A stretch of DNA of 64,000 nucleotides from Bin5 sp965116395 (GTDB taxonomy: Bacteria > Chloroflexota > Anaerolineae > Caldilineales > Caldilineaceae), in contig OZ220684.1 in assembly GCA_965116395.1 (NCBI GenBank), positions 2,790,001-2,854,000 on the forward strand, written 5' to 3'. Made by a program: the position numbers and the translations under genes. Positions 54,837-63,969 of the stretch are shown in pieces. The notes under the pieces are model-generated. The model saw only the letters and a program-made list of their open reading frames with translations, was not told where the DNA came from and did not search any database. Positions within the stretch are counted from its first letter, which is position 1, and each line of letters begins with the position of its first letter.

Positions 54837-55855
54837 CAGGAAACTCCTTCCCAGTCGTAGTCAATGAAACCTTCATCCCGTACCAGCAGCGCCGACTCGA
54901 TCATCGCTCGCAAGTCGCCGCGCGGCCGGAAGTTGATCAAGCTGCGTGCCTTCGTGTTGTCATGGTCATACTGGTAGTGCACCGGAACGCGCACCTCCAG
55001 CGGCTCCACACCACTCTTCTCAGCCAGGATCGCCGCCGCCTCCGGGAAGCTGAACGGCGCCGGCGCCCCGCAGTTGAACGAATCGTCCACCGCGCCCGGC
55101 TCCTCCACCGCACACACCAGCAAATGCGCGATATCGCGCGCATCGTTCGGCTGATACACCCACGGCCGTCCATCCAAATCGCGCACGCTGCACGGCTGGT
55201 TTTCGTCCTCCGCCCGGTCCAGCACATCGTGCCACAGCTCCGTACCGTCAGCCATGTAAAGCTCACCAAGCGGCGTATTCTGTCCCCTCTTGAGCAGCCC
55301 GGCCACCGCGCCCACCGTAAACCGGCCCAGAATCGCGTCGCCCGACTGTACATGGCTCGGCCGCACAATCGAGTACCGCAACCCTGTCTCCCGCGCCGCC
55401 ATCTTCGTGAACTCCTCGCCGATCAGCTTGCCCAGCGAATATTCGCCCATCGGCCGCTTCGGATGGCGCTCGTCCACCGGATGGTAAGCGCACGCGATCG
55501 TCTCGCCGTTGTTGGGAAAAACGCCCGAAGAGCTCGTGTACACCAGCCGCTCCAGGTGGTCCGCGTGCTTGCCGCTCACCCGCGCAATCAGCCGGTCAAT
55601 CTGCATATTGTTGTCAAACTGGGGCCCGACAATATTGGCCGTGTGAACTACCGCGTCCACGCCCGTGACCGCGCCTTCCACAAACGCCTCATCCGTCAGA
55701 TCGCCCGCGGCCAGCTCAATATCCAGCCCCTCCAATCGCTCCAACGCCGGGTCGTCCGGCAGCACCGTGCCCCGCACCTCGTGATTGCGCTCCAACAACT
55801 GCCGCACCAGTCGGCAGCCGACCTGACCGGCAGCGCCGGCGACAAGGATTTTCAT
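54836..55855 (-). CDS. NAD-dependent epimerase/dehydratase (extended SDR)
   Basis: A protein of 339 residues. The NAD motif is GAAGQVGCRLV at residues 7-17, the catalytic Tyr-Lys is in YSLGKLIGEEF, and the Ser is in VYTSSSGVFP. The start at 55855 follows AGAAAGGGG and gives MKILVAGAAGQVG. Together with the downstream Gfo/Idh/MocA enzyme and cupin it suggests a three-gene sugar-conversion unit; the sugar is unknown. Confidence 0.88.
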   Translation of the reverse strand: MKILVAGAAGQVGCRLVRQLLERNHEVRGTVLPDDPALERLEGLDIELAAGDLTDEAFVEGAVTGVDAVVHTANIVGPQFDNNMQIDRLIARVSGKHADHLERLVYTSSSGVFPNNGETIACAYHPVDERHPKRPMGEYSLGKLIGEEFTKMAARETGLRYSIVRPSHVQSGDAILGRFTVGAVAGLLKRGQNTPLGELYMADGTELWHDVLDRAEDENQPCSVRDLDGRPWVYQPNDARDIAHLLVCAVEEPGAVDDSFNCGAPAPFSFPEAAAILAEKSGVEPLEVRVPVHYQYDHDNTKARSLINFRPRGDLRAMIESALLVRDEGFIDYDWEGVS

Positions 55856-55924
55856 GGGGACCCCTTTCTGGTTGCCAGTGGACACTGGCTGATGGTGTAG
55901 GCTTTCAGTTGTCCCAAGGACAGA

Positions 55925-57481
55925 CTATTCTTCTTCCTCCAAAACTTCATTCAGATATTCAACCACATCGCGGAAAGAAATAATTCCGCTGGGCTGGCCG
56001 TTGTCATCCACCAACGGAACGTGGCGGAAGCCATGCAGCGACATCAGATTCAGCGCCTGTGCGATCGGCAAATCATCATTCAGAGTCAGCGGGTCCGGCG
56101 TCATGAAGTCGGCAATCGTCTGCTGCGCCAGATCGTCGACGAGCCCTGCAACCCGATTCAGGACATCCCATTCAGTGAAGATGCCCATCAGTCGGTCCTC
56201 TTCATCCGTCACCAGCACACAGCCGATGTTGTGCCGGTTCATCTGGCGGATGGTCCTCGCCAGCGAACTACTTCTGTCCACCGTAATCGGCACATTCGGT
56301 TCCAACGCCGCCAGCGTATCGGTCACCAGTACATCCTGAATCTCCGACAAGACCTCTGCCGGCATCTCCATCTCATCAATATACTCTTCGTCCAATCCCG
56401 TTATCGGCATCTCGTCGAAGTCAGAGGAGCTCGGCGTAATCTCTCTCGCCTCCGTCTCCTCTCTCTCCTCCACCGTCCACAAATCCGCCGCCAGGTAGAG
56501 TTGATTCAAATCTCCGGCGCCCCGCTGCTCCTGGGCCGTCTCAACCTGATCCATCAGTTCGCCGGTATAGTCCGGTTTGCGCACATCCCGGATCACGCCC
56601 ATCGCCGCCGGATAGTCGGGAAACTCCATGCTCCCCAGAATCGACGCCAGCGGCTTCGAGGTGGCATCGTGCACCAAAATCTCATCCAAATCCACCTCAT
56701 CCAGCGATACCACCTCCGGCGTAAAACCGTTCAGCCGGATCCCCTTGTCCCGGTCCTTCCCGAAAATCATATGCTTGCCATGTTCCAGGTAAAGGATCGA
56801 GTCGTCCCGGTTCTTGCGGTCGCTCAACTCCGTCCACTCGTTCGGGTTGAAGATCACGCAGTTCTGGTAAATCTCCAGGAATGAAGTACCCCGGTGTTCG
56901 GCGGCCCGCTCCAGCGTGGTGGCCAGATGTTGAGGATGCGAATCGATCGAACGCGCCACATAAGTCGCCTCCGCCGCCAGCGCAACCGCGATCGGATTCA
57001 GCGGCTGCTCCATCGACCCCATCGGCGAAGACTTCGTCACCGTGCCCGGACGCGACGTCGGCGAATACTGCCCCTTCGTCAGCCCGTAAATTCTGTTGTT
57101 GAAGAGCACGATGTTCAGATTGACATTGCGCCGGATCGCATGCAGCAAATGGTTGCCGCCGATCGAAAGGCCGTCCCCGTCCCCCGTGATCACCCACACG
57201 CTCAATTCGGGATTCGCGATCGCCAGCCCCGTAGCCAGCGCCGGCGCCCGTCCATGAATACTGTGAATGCCGTACGTGTTCATGTAATAGGGGAAGCGGC
57301 TCGAGCAGCCAATGCCGGAGATGAATACCGTCTTCTCTTTTGCCACGCCCGTCCCCGGCAGCACGCGCTGCATCTGCGCCAGGATCGAATAGTCCCCGCA
57401 GCCGGGGCACCAGCGCACCGTCTGATCGGACACAAAATCCTTACGCGTCAGCGTGATTTCCTCTGTCGCTACAGTACTCAT
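55925..57481 (-). CDS. korB: 2-oxoacid:ferredoxin oxidoreductase beta subunit fused to CBS pair
   Basis: A 518-residue protein. Residues 1-~290 are the thiamine-diphosphate-binding beta subunit: RWCPGCGDYSI, GIGCSSRFPYYMNTYG, and GDGDGLSIGGNHLLHAIRRNVNLNIVLFNN as the ThDP-Mg motif. After an acidic linker, residues ~375-515 form two CBS domains (VLVTDTLAALEPN ... GCVLVTDEEDRLMGIFTEWDVL and DFMTPDPLTLNDDLPIAQAL ... GIISFRDVVEYL). Ordinary KorB stops near 290-340 residues, so the CBS pair is an added, likely adenylate-sensing, regulator. Its start abuts korA. Confidence 0.9.
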   Translation of the reverse strand: MSTVATEEITLTRKDFVSDQTVRWCPGCGDYSILAQMQRVLPGTGVAKEKTVFISGIGCSSRFPYYMNTYGIHSIHGRAPALATGLAIANPELSVWVITGDGDGLSIGGNHLLHAIRRNVNLNIVLFNNRIYGLTKGQYSPTSRPGTVTKSSPMGSMEQPLNPIAVALAAEATYVARSIDSHPQHLATTLERAAEHRGTSFLEIYQNCVIFNPNEWTELSDRKNRDDSILYLEHGKHMIFGKDRDKGIRLNGFTPEVVSLDEVDLDEILVHDATSKPLASILGSMEFPDYPAAMGVIRDVRKPDYTGELMDQVETAQEQRGAGDLNQLYLAADLWTVEEREETEAREITPSSSDFDEMPITGLDEEYIDEMEMPAEVLSEIQDVLVTDTLAALEPNVPITVDRSSSLARTIRQMNRHNIGCVLVTDEEDRLMGIFTEWDVLNRVAGLVDDLAQQTIADFMTPDPLTLNDDLPIAQALNLMSLHGFRHVPLVDDNGQPSGIISFRDVVEYLNEVLEEEE

Positions 57482-59359
57482 CTATGCTCTCCCCAAAACT
57501 GACTCAATTATGTCCCGCACTTCGGCGATCTTGAGCGGCCGCGCCGAAAGGTTCGAATACGTCTCCACCTCCACACCGAGCCTGCCGCGCAACAGAAACG
57601 CCAGCTGACCGCTGTTCAACTCCGGCACCACTACCCGCCGGTGCCGCTTCAGAACCGCCGCCAGATTGCGCGGGAACGGATTCAAATAGCGCACATGCGT
57701 ATGCGCCACCGACCTGCCCGCCCGCTGCGCCGCCGCCACCGCCGATCGCACCACCCCGAACGTGCCGCCCCAGCTCACCATCAGCAGCTCAGCGTCCTCC
57801 GAGCCAAAAACCTCCTGCTCGGGAATGACATCCGCCAGCCGCGCGATCTTCTCCGCCCGGTCGCTGATCATCTGCTCGTTGTGCTCTGGATCGTACGAAA
57901 CGTTGCCCGTTACCGGCGCCTTGCTCAGCCCGCCCAGCCTGTGTTCCAGGCCCGGCGTGCCCGGCAGCGCCCACGCCCGCGCCAGCGTCTCCGGATCCCG
58001 TTCATAAGGCAGAAAAGGCCCATGACCGTTCCCATTCCTGTGCCCCTCCGGGTGCTTCACCTCGATCGCGGGAATATCCTCCGCCTTCGGCGCCTGCCAC
58101 GGCTCCGCGCTGTTCGCCAAAAACCCTTCCGACAGCAAAAAGACAGGCGTCATCGCCCGCACCGCCAGCCGCGCCGCTTCCAGCGCCATCTCGAAACAGT
58201 CCGACGGCGTCGCCGGCGCCACGATCGGGAGCGGGCTTTCGCCGTTGCGCCCGAACATCGCCTGCAGCAGATCGGCCTGCTCCGTCTTTGTCGGCAGCCC
58301 TGTGCTCGGTCCCCCCCGCTGCACATTGATAACAATCAACGGCAGTTCCAGCACAAGCGCCAGGTTAATCGCCTCGCTCTTGAGCGCAATGCCGGGCCCG
58401 CTTGTGCCCGTCACCGCCAGCGCACCGCCGAAAGCAGCGCCAATCACCGCACAGATCGCTGCAATCTCGTCCTCCGCCTGAAATGTGCGCACATCAAAGT
58501 GGCGCAAAGAAGCAAGCGAGTGCAGGATGTCGCTGGCCGGCGTGATCGGATACGAGCCGTAAAAAAGCGGCTTGCCCATCTTGTGCGCCGCCGTCACCAG
58601 GCCCATCGACAGCGCCTCATTGCCCGTAACCTTGCGATACGTGCCCGGAGGCAGCGCCGCCGGCCGCACCATATAGCGATGCTGGAACGTCTCCGTCGTC
58701 TCACCCAGAAAATAACCGGTCTCCATCGCCTTGAGGTTGGCCTCCGCGATCACCGGCTTGCGCGCAAATTTCTTGAAAAGCCACTCCCGCGTCGTCTCCA
58801 TCGAACGGTCGAACATCCAGAACACCATGCCCAGCGCAAAGAAGTTCTGACAGCGATCCCGCTCCTTGTTGGTCAACTCCGTAAAGTCGCCCAGCGCCTC
58901 CCGGTTCAGCGACGTCATCGGGATCGCCAGCACCTGGTACCCTTCCAGCGAGTCGTCCTCCAGCGGATTCGACGCGTAGCCGGCCTTCGACAGGTTCTGC
59001 TTCGTGAACGAGTCCGTATTGACAATGATCGTCCCCGCCCGCTGCAGCTCCGGCAAACTGGCCTTCAACGCCGCCGGATTCATCGCCACCAGAACCTGCG
59101 GCGCATCGCCCGGCGTCAGCACATTCTGGCTCGAAAAGAGAACCTGAAATCCGCTCACCCCAGCCAGCGTACCCGCAGGCGCCCGGATCTCCGCCGGAAA
59201 GTCCGGCATCGTACTGATGTCATTGCCGAACACCGCCGAAGTCGTGGTGAACTGGGTCCCCGTCAACTGCATTCCGTCGCCCGAGTCCCCGGCAAAACGG
59301 ATCGCAACCGACTCTAATTCCTCGAATTCCTGTATGTTTTCCGTCACACTATCTGTCAT
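57482..59359 (-). CDS. korA: 2-oxoacid:ferredoxin oxidoreductase, gamma-alpha fused subunit
   Basis: About 625 residues from the start at 59359, which follows GGAG at seven bases. The first ~190 residues are the gamma domain (VAIRFAGDSGDGMQLTGTQF). The alpha domain begins near MGLVTAAHKMGKPLFYGSYPITPASDILHSLA and includes TGTSGPGIALKSEAINLA. The layout matches two-subunit Kor enzymes, which decarboxylate 2-oxoglutarate (or a similar 2-oxoacid) to the acyl-CoA while reducing ferredoxin. A two-gene operon with korB. Confidence 0.9.
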   Translation of the reverse strand: MTDSVTENIQEFEELESVAIRFAGDSGDGMQLTGTQFTTTSAVFGNDISTMPDFPAEIRAPAGTLAGVSGFQVLFSSQNVLTPGDAPQVLVAMNPAALKASLPELQRAGTIIVNTDSFTKQNLSKAGYASNPLEDDSLEGYQVLAIPMTSLNREALGDFTELTNKERDRCQNFFALGMVFWMFDRSMETTREWLFKKFARKPVIAEANLKAMETGYFLGETTETFQHRYMVRPAALPPGTYRKVTGNEALSMGLVTAAHKMGKPLFYGSYPITPASDILHSLASLRHFDVRTFQAEDEIAAICAVIGAAFGGALAVTGTSGPGIALKSEAINLALVLELPLIVINVQRGGPSTGLPTKTEQADLLQAMFGRNGESPLPIVAPATPSDCFEMALEAARLAVRAMTPVFLLSEGFLANSAEPWQAPKAEDIPAIEVKHPEGHRNGNGHGPFLPYERDPETLARAWALPGTPGLEHRLGGLSKAPVTGNVSYDPEHNEQMISDRAEKIARLADVIPEQEVFGSEDAELLMVSWGGTFGVVRSAVAAAQRAGRSVAHTHVRYLNPFPRNLAAVLKRHRRVVVPELNSGQLAFLLRGRLGVEVETYSNLSARPLKIAEVRDIIESVLGRA

Positions 59360-59392
59360 CTGCGTTCTCCATCGAACTGCAATTATTCGCAA

Positions 59393-59896
59393 TCATTGAC
59401 ACGTGCAAAAAATAATCAAATCCACGCAGCCAAAGTCAATTTGCCACCCTGAGTGAAGCGAACGAAGGCGTCTTATCTCCCCGCGGTCCTCTATACTCTT
59501 TACCTGCATATGGGCGGTCGGGCCTTCGGCCCTCCCTTGTGCAGGGGCTGCGCCCCCGCAACGCCCCCCTACAAAACCATCCCTCACCGACCGTGTCTGC
59601 GCATTCCAGCAGTACTGCTCCACTAACCTGGCTGCCGCAAACCGAATACGCAATCAGATAGCCTGAATGGCGGCAGCGATAAAGAACTGGTCAAGACAGA
59701 CACTGTAGATGGCTAAGCAGTTACCAAGAACTAAGAACTGACTACCAAAAACTTCAGTTCCGCGCCTCCGCAACGCCCCCCTCTGGCTAGCCACCCTGTT
59801 CAATCTTCCCCAGCAACGTGTCTAGCCAACAGTGTCTCCTCCTCCCCATGCCGTTTCTCGCCCCTGACCCCTGACCCCTGACCCCTGCAGTTCACC
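59393..59896. repeat. intergenic region with dispersed repeat B, copy 2
   Basis: The 500-bp gap carries at 59513-59579 the unit from GGCGGTCGGGCCTTCGGCC to CTACAAAACCA that is also found at 8724-8790. A fragment CGCAACGCCCCCCT recurs at about 59769. A short direct repeat CCCCTGACCCCTGACCCCTG lies at about 59869-59890. No gene is seen. Confidence 0.65.
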
Positions 59897-60412
59897 CTAC
59901 CCACCCTCGGCTCTGCGCGGGAAACGCTCCGGATCAATCGGACGATTCAATACCTCCACCGGATACCGGTCCGCCAGGTAGTGAATAATCGCCTGGTGCG
60001 TCATATTGCCCAACAGCCTGCCGTCTTTGTCGACGACCGGCAGATTGCGGAAATGGTTCTCGTCCATTAGGCGCAAAGCGTCCGCTGCCGACGCGTCCGG
60101 GTCAATCGTGATCGGATCCCGGGTCATCACCTCTTCAACCGGCCTGTCCAGCGACCCCGCAACATCGATAACCTTGCGCATCACATCCCGCTCCGTAAAG
60201 ATGCCCACCAGCCGCACCTGTTGCGAGTCGCCTGTCTGCCCGCCGCCGCGCTCTGCCGCCGCGCCCTCGTCCACCACCAGGCAGACGACCTGTCTGTCGG
60301 CCCGCATCAGCGCCAGCGTATCGCGAACCGAAGTGCCGACCGCCACCTGCGCGCAGCCGCTGACAACCAGATGGCTGACGTGCTCCGACTTGAGATCAGT
60401 TTGCAGGTTCAT
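59897..60412 (-). CDS. stand-alone CBS domain protein
   Basis: A 171-residue protein made of two CBS domains (residues ~15-75 and ~85-150), ending each repeat with GIFTERDVMRKV and DGRLLGNMTHQAII. Such pairs bind adenosine nucleotides or S-adenosyl ligands and signal energy state. It lies upstream of korAB, whose beta subunit carries a similar pair, so both may report to the same metabolic step. Confidence 0.85.
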   Translation of the reverse strand: MNLQTDLKSEHVSHLVVSGCAQVAVGTSVRDTLALMRADRQVVCLVVDEGAAAERGGGQTGDSQQVRLVGIFTERDVMRKVIDVAGSLDRPVEEVMTRDPITIDPDASAADALRLMDENHFRNLPVVDKDGRLLGNMTHQAIIHYLADRYPVEVLNRPIDPERFPRRAEGG

Positions 60413-60469
60413 CCTCTCTCCTCACTCCAAAAAGCCAACTACATCGCTAGACGAACTGACCACTAACCG

Positions 60470-62002
60470 CTATCCCCGCGGTTCCGGCGGCCGCCGCACC
60501 TGCGTGACCTGCTCAAAAGCATAAGCGAGACGGATCAAGATCGGCTCGCTCCACGCCCGCCCCATAAATGAGAGCCCGATCGGCAGTCCGATCTCCGCGC
60601 CCGTCTCGCTTACAGGCGGCACAAATCCCGCCGGCACCGTCACCAGCGGATATCCCGCCACCGCCGCGCAGCGCGAACTGCCGCCATGAACGGCATCCCC
60701 ATCCTGCGGGTCGAGCGGCCACGCCGGCCCGCCCGTCGGCGCAATCAACGCATCCAGACCGTTCGCATCCAACACCGCGTCCAGCCCCTCCGCCGCCGCC
60801 AGCCGCCGTCCCGTCGCCAGAGCCTTCAAATAGTCCTCCCCATCAAGCGGTCCGCTCTCAAGCGCCAACTCAAAACGCTCCTGGCCGAAATGGACCAGCT
60901 CCTGCTCCGCGTGCTCCCGGTTGAAACGCACCAGGTCCGCCAGCGAACCGGGCTGGGGCAGGTCCGCATTCACCACAGTCCGCGTCGCCAAATATGCGGC
61001 AACGCCATGCTTGAACTCGGTCTGCATAATGACCAATTCACTGGCGCCCATTTCCTCGCTGCCAACGGTCGGAATGTCGGCGGGATCGATCACCTCCGCC
61101 CCCGCGTCCCTGATAGCCCGGATCGCATCCTCGAAAACTTTCTCGGTACCGTCGTGATATCCGCTCACCCCTTCGCGCGCCACCCCAATGCGCGCCCCGC
61201 GCAAGCCGTCCGCGTCGAGAAATGGGCGATAGTCGCCGTGAACCGTCCTCCCCTTCGCCGCAGTCGCTGCATCGCGCGCGTCGGCCATCGTCAGCGCGCC
61301 AAGCACAGCCGCCGCGTCAGCAACCGTGCGCGCCATCGCCCCCACCGTATCCTGCGTATGCGAGATCGGGATCACACCGGCCCGGCTGCTCAATCCGACC
61401 GTCGGCTTGATGCCAACAATGCCGCAGGCGCCCGATGGGTTGACGATCGAACCGTCCGTCTCCGAACCCAGCGCCGCCGCCGCCAAACCAGCGCTTACCG
61501 CCGCGCCCGACCCGGAACTCGATCCGCCCGGGTTGCGGCTGAGATCATAGGGGTTGCGGCACTGACCCCCGCGCGCGCTCCAGCCGCTCGTCGAACTGGT
61601 GGAGCGGAAGTTGGCCCATTCGCTGAGATTAGCTTTGCCCAGAATAACCGCGCCCGCCTCCCGCAGCGCCGCCGCCACCGTCGCATCCCCCGCCGCACGC
61701 GAGCCCAGCAAAGCCAGAGAGCCCGCCGTCGTCTGCATGCGGTCAGCCGTATCAATATTGTCTTTCAGCAGGATCGGAATCCCGTGCAGCGGACCCCGCA
61801 CATGGCCGTCTAACCGCTCGCGATCCAACCCCGCCGCGATCGCCGCCGCATCCGGGTTGGTCTCGATCACCGAGCACAGCGCGCCGTCAACCGCCTCAAT
61901 CGCCGTCAGATAACACTCGGCAATGCCGGCAGCCGTGCGCGCGCCCGCGGCCATATCCTCTTGCAGTTGAGCGATCGTCACTTCGCCGAGTTCTGCCTTC
62001 AT
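60470..62002 (-). CDS. amidase signature family hydrolase
   Basis: A 510-residue amidase. The catalytic lysine is in HGIPILLKDNIDTAD, and the Ser-cis-Ser region is NPGGSSSGSGAAVSAGLAAAALGSETDGSIVNPSGACGIVGIKPTVGL with the nucleophile Ser in TDGSI. This is the complete signature domain. It lacks the partner genes of GatCAB, so it is more likely a catabolic amidase than a tRNA amidotransferase. The start at 62002 (MKAELGEVTIAQLQEDM) fits the family. Confidence 0.9.
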   Translation of the reverse strand: MKAELGEVTIAQLQEDMAAGARTAAGIAECYLTAIEAVDGALCSVIETNPDAAAIAAGLDRERLDGHVRGPLHGIPILLKDNIDTADRMQTTAGSLALLGSRAAGDATVAAALREAGAVILGKANLSEWANFRSTSSTSGWSARGGQCRNPYDLSRNPGGSSSGSGAAVSAGLAAAALGSETDGSIVNPSGACGIVGIKPTVGLSSRAGVIPISHTQDTVGAMARTVADAAAVLGALTMADARDAATAAKGRTVHGDYRPFLDADGLRGARIGVAREGVSGYHDGTEKVFEDAIRAIRDAGAEVIDPADIPTVGSEEMGASELVIMQTEFKHGVAAYLATRTVVNADLPQPGSLADLVRFNREHAEQELVHFGQERFELALESGPLDGEDYLKALATGRRLAAAEGLDAVLDANGLDALIAPTGGPAWPLDPQDGDAVHGGSSRCAAVAGYPLVTVPAGFVPPVSETGAEIGLPIGLSFMGRAWSEPILIRLAYAFEQVTQVRRPPEPRG

Positions 62003-62056
62003 GTCGTTATAACCGGCTTCCCGCGGCCGTCAACCTCTGCAGTTGCTTGCAACCGA

Positions 62057-62632
62057 TCACTGGCCGCTGCTAACTGCAATCAGGTTGTCCAGCGCCGCGC
62101 GCAAGTCCGCTTCCGGTTGCGCCCCCACATACTCCTGCACCACATTCCCCTCCCCGTCCAGCAGGATCAGATGGGGCTGGTACCGAAAGTTAAACTGCTG
62201 CTTGTAGGGCCCTACCGCACTATCGTCAATATCCAGATAGATGAACTCAACCTGTCCCCAGTAATCAATTTCGAGCCTGTGAACCACAGGCGCAAAGCGT
62301 ACGCAGACCGGTCACCAGAAAGCAAAAAGTTCGACCACCTGGGGCTTGCCCGCGCCCAGCACAACCGTCGCCGGGTCTGTCGCCTGCAACTCTTCCCTGA
62401 AGGCCGGCGGCGGCCCGATCGCAACCGCAGTCGGTTCCGGCTCCGGCGTCGCAGTCGCTTCTACAACCGGCGCCGTTGTAGCAGTCGCTTCCTCAACCGG
62501 CTCTACGGTAGCCTCCGCCACCTGTTCGCTGTCGCTGGCCGGCATCTCCTCGCTCGATATCGCACTGCAGCCAGAAAGCACCACCGCCAACACAATGAGT
62601 AGAAGGGTCAGCTGTCTGTGAATTCTTTTCAT
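62057..62632 (-). CDS. thioredoxin-like lipoprotein with probable selenocysteine
   Basis: One frame interrupted only by TGA at 62312-62314. It begins MKRIHRQLTLLLIVLAVVLSGCS, a lipoprotein signal, followed by a Thr/Glu/Pro/Ala linker. It then reads GKPQVVELFAFW-(TGA)-PVCVRFAPVVHRLE and FIYLDIDD ... FRYQPHLILLDGEGNVVQEYVG, a thioredoxin fold with the cis-Pro segment. The TGA sits where the first Cys of WCxxC is expected, giving UxxC. A SECIS-like hairpin follows. The product would be 191 residues, anchored outside the membrane as a thiol/selenol redox protein. A simple nonsense mutation or sequencing error is the alternative. Confidence 0.72.
62272..62314 (-). promoter_or_regulatory. UGA codon with SECIS-like hairpin
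   Basis: On the minus strand, 27 bases after the TGA, GCCTGTG pairs perfectly with CACAGGC across the loop GTT (62275-62291). Bacterial SECIS elements are short hairpins inside the coding region whose apical loop lies roughly 16-37 bases after the UGA and begins with G. Both conditions are met here. Confidence 0.6.
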
Positions 62633-63073
62633 AATGTCGAATCTGCCTTTGGGGATTGCGGCCGTTCGGCCAAGGGTAGAGTGCGCTTCCCGAATCTGCC
62701 AAGGCAACCCGCATTACCGGCGAAAGTGCCGTCCGGTCCTGCCTCGGCGCCCAACTGCCGTCGGTTCACCGCTGTGCCTCAGCTTTCAGATGAGCAGGCA
62801 AATCGCCAACGCTTCCAGCATCCGCCTGAAATCCATTTGATTCAGACGGCGGGGATGAGTAAAATCATCTGAATCAGTTCAACCACATTTCAAATTCGGC
62901 GCGCGTTTACTGCATTATGCCAAACCTGCCGCCTGGCCGCCAAACACCCGCGGCTCGTGGGCAGGCCGACGAACGCTTGCATTGACGGTCAAATAAAAAA
63001 ACGCCCGTCTATACTTCGTCAACCCCTTTGCAGCCGCTTCTTGGCCGCCGCACACTTCCGGGAGGTTCACCCT
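62633..63073. other. intergenic region between divergent genes
   Basis: A 441-bp gap. An inverted repeat, GATTCAGA (62839-62846) and TCTGAATC (62868-62875) with an inner GATGA/TCATC, could be an operator or a hairpin. The rest must hold the promoters of the divergent lipoprotein and amidohydrolase genes. No small gene is convincing. Confidence 0.45.
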
Positions 63074-63928
63074 ATGATTGTTGACACCCACGTTCACGTC
63101 TGGGAAATCGACCCGCCCAAATATCCCGTCGGCCCCACCGCCCCCACCTGGAACTCCTACCCCGACGAACCCGGCACCACCGAAGAGCTGCTGGCAGAAA
63201 TGAACGCGCATGGCGTCGATTGGGCCGTGCTCGTCCAAACCAGCTGGTCTACCTGGGACAACGGCTACATCGCCGACTCCGCCGCCCGCTTCCCCCATCG
63301 CTTCGTCGGCCACGGCCTCATCGACCCGCAGGATCCCGCCAACGCCGAGCAAGTCCACTACTGGCTCCACCACCGCGGCCTCGCCGGCTTCCGCTTCCAT
63401 CCCATGTACTATCCCGATGAAAAGATCCTGTTGACAGCCCAAAACGGGCCCATGTGGGAGGAAATCGCCGCCGCCAACGCTGTCATCCAGTTCCACCTGA
63501 GCGCCGCAGAGGCCGACCAGATCGCGGAAATCGCCCGCCGCTACTCCCATCTGACCCTGATCCTCGACCACCTCGGCTACCCCAAGGTAGACGCCGATAA
63601 CGCCGCCTACCAGCCCATCGTCGACCTCGCCCGCTACGACAACGTCCACGTCAAACTCTCTGATGTCAACGGGCACGCCCGCCAGCCCTATCCCTACGAC
63701 GATGTCCACCCCTTCATCGTTCGCGTATTCTCAGCCTTCGGCGCCGACCGCATGATCTGGGGCACCGGATACCCCGGCCACCATCGCGCCAAACACAACT
63801 GGCCTTCACTTGAACAGGAGCTACGCCTCATCCGCGAGGGCCTGCCGTTTCTAGGCGACGACGACAAGGAGCGAATTCTTGGAGGGACCGCCGCCCGCAT
63901 CTGGGGTATGACAAAGCCTGCCAGCTAA
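63074..63928 (+). CDS. amidohydrolase family 2 (TIM-barrel) protein
   Basis: A protein of 284 residues. The start at 63074 follows GGGAGG and gives MIVDTHVHVWE, with the HxH metal motif of the amidohydrolase superfamily at residues 6-8. Further ligands fit FRFHPMYYPDE, LILDHLGYPKVD and DRMIWGTGYPG. The family hydrolyses lactones such as 2-pyrone-4,6-dicarboxylate or decarboxylates acids; the substrate here is not deducible. The frame is open upstream without similarity. Confidence 0.88.
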   Translation: MIVDTHVHVWEIDPPKYPVGPTAPTWNSYPDEPGTTEELLAEMNAHGVDWAVLVQTSWSTWDNGYIADSAARFPHRFVGHGLIDPQDPANAEQVHYWLHHRGLAGFRFHPMYYPDEKILLTAQNGPMWEEIAAANAVIQFHLSAAEADQIAEIARRYSHLTLILDHLGYPKVDADNAAYQPIVDLARYDNVHVKLSDVNGHARQPYPYDDVHPFIVRVFSAFGADRMIWGTGYPGHHRAKHNWPSLEQELRLIREGLPFLGDDDKERILGGTAARIWGMTKPAS

Positions 63929-63969
63929 TCGCCGCCAGCTTCCCCAGGCCCGCTGAAATCCCGTTCGAG

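Noticed and set aside
57641..59317. A 558-codon open frame opposite korA
   Set aside because: Its Arg/His/Gln-rich translation is the typical antisense shadow of a GC-rich gene; the korA strand has clear motifs.
62057..62707. Programmed frameshift or two separate genes instead of a UGA-containing gene
   Set aside because: Both halves are in the same frame, the second half has no start or ribosome site and begins inside the thioredoxin motif, so only the TGA separates them.
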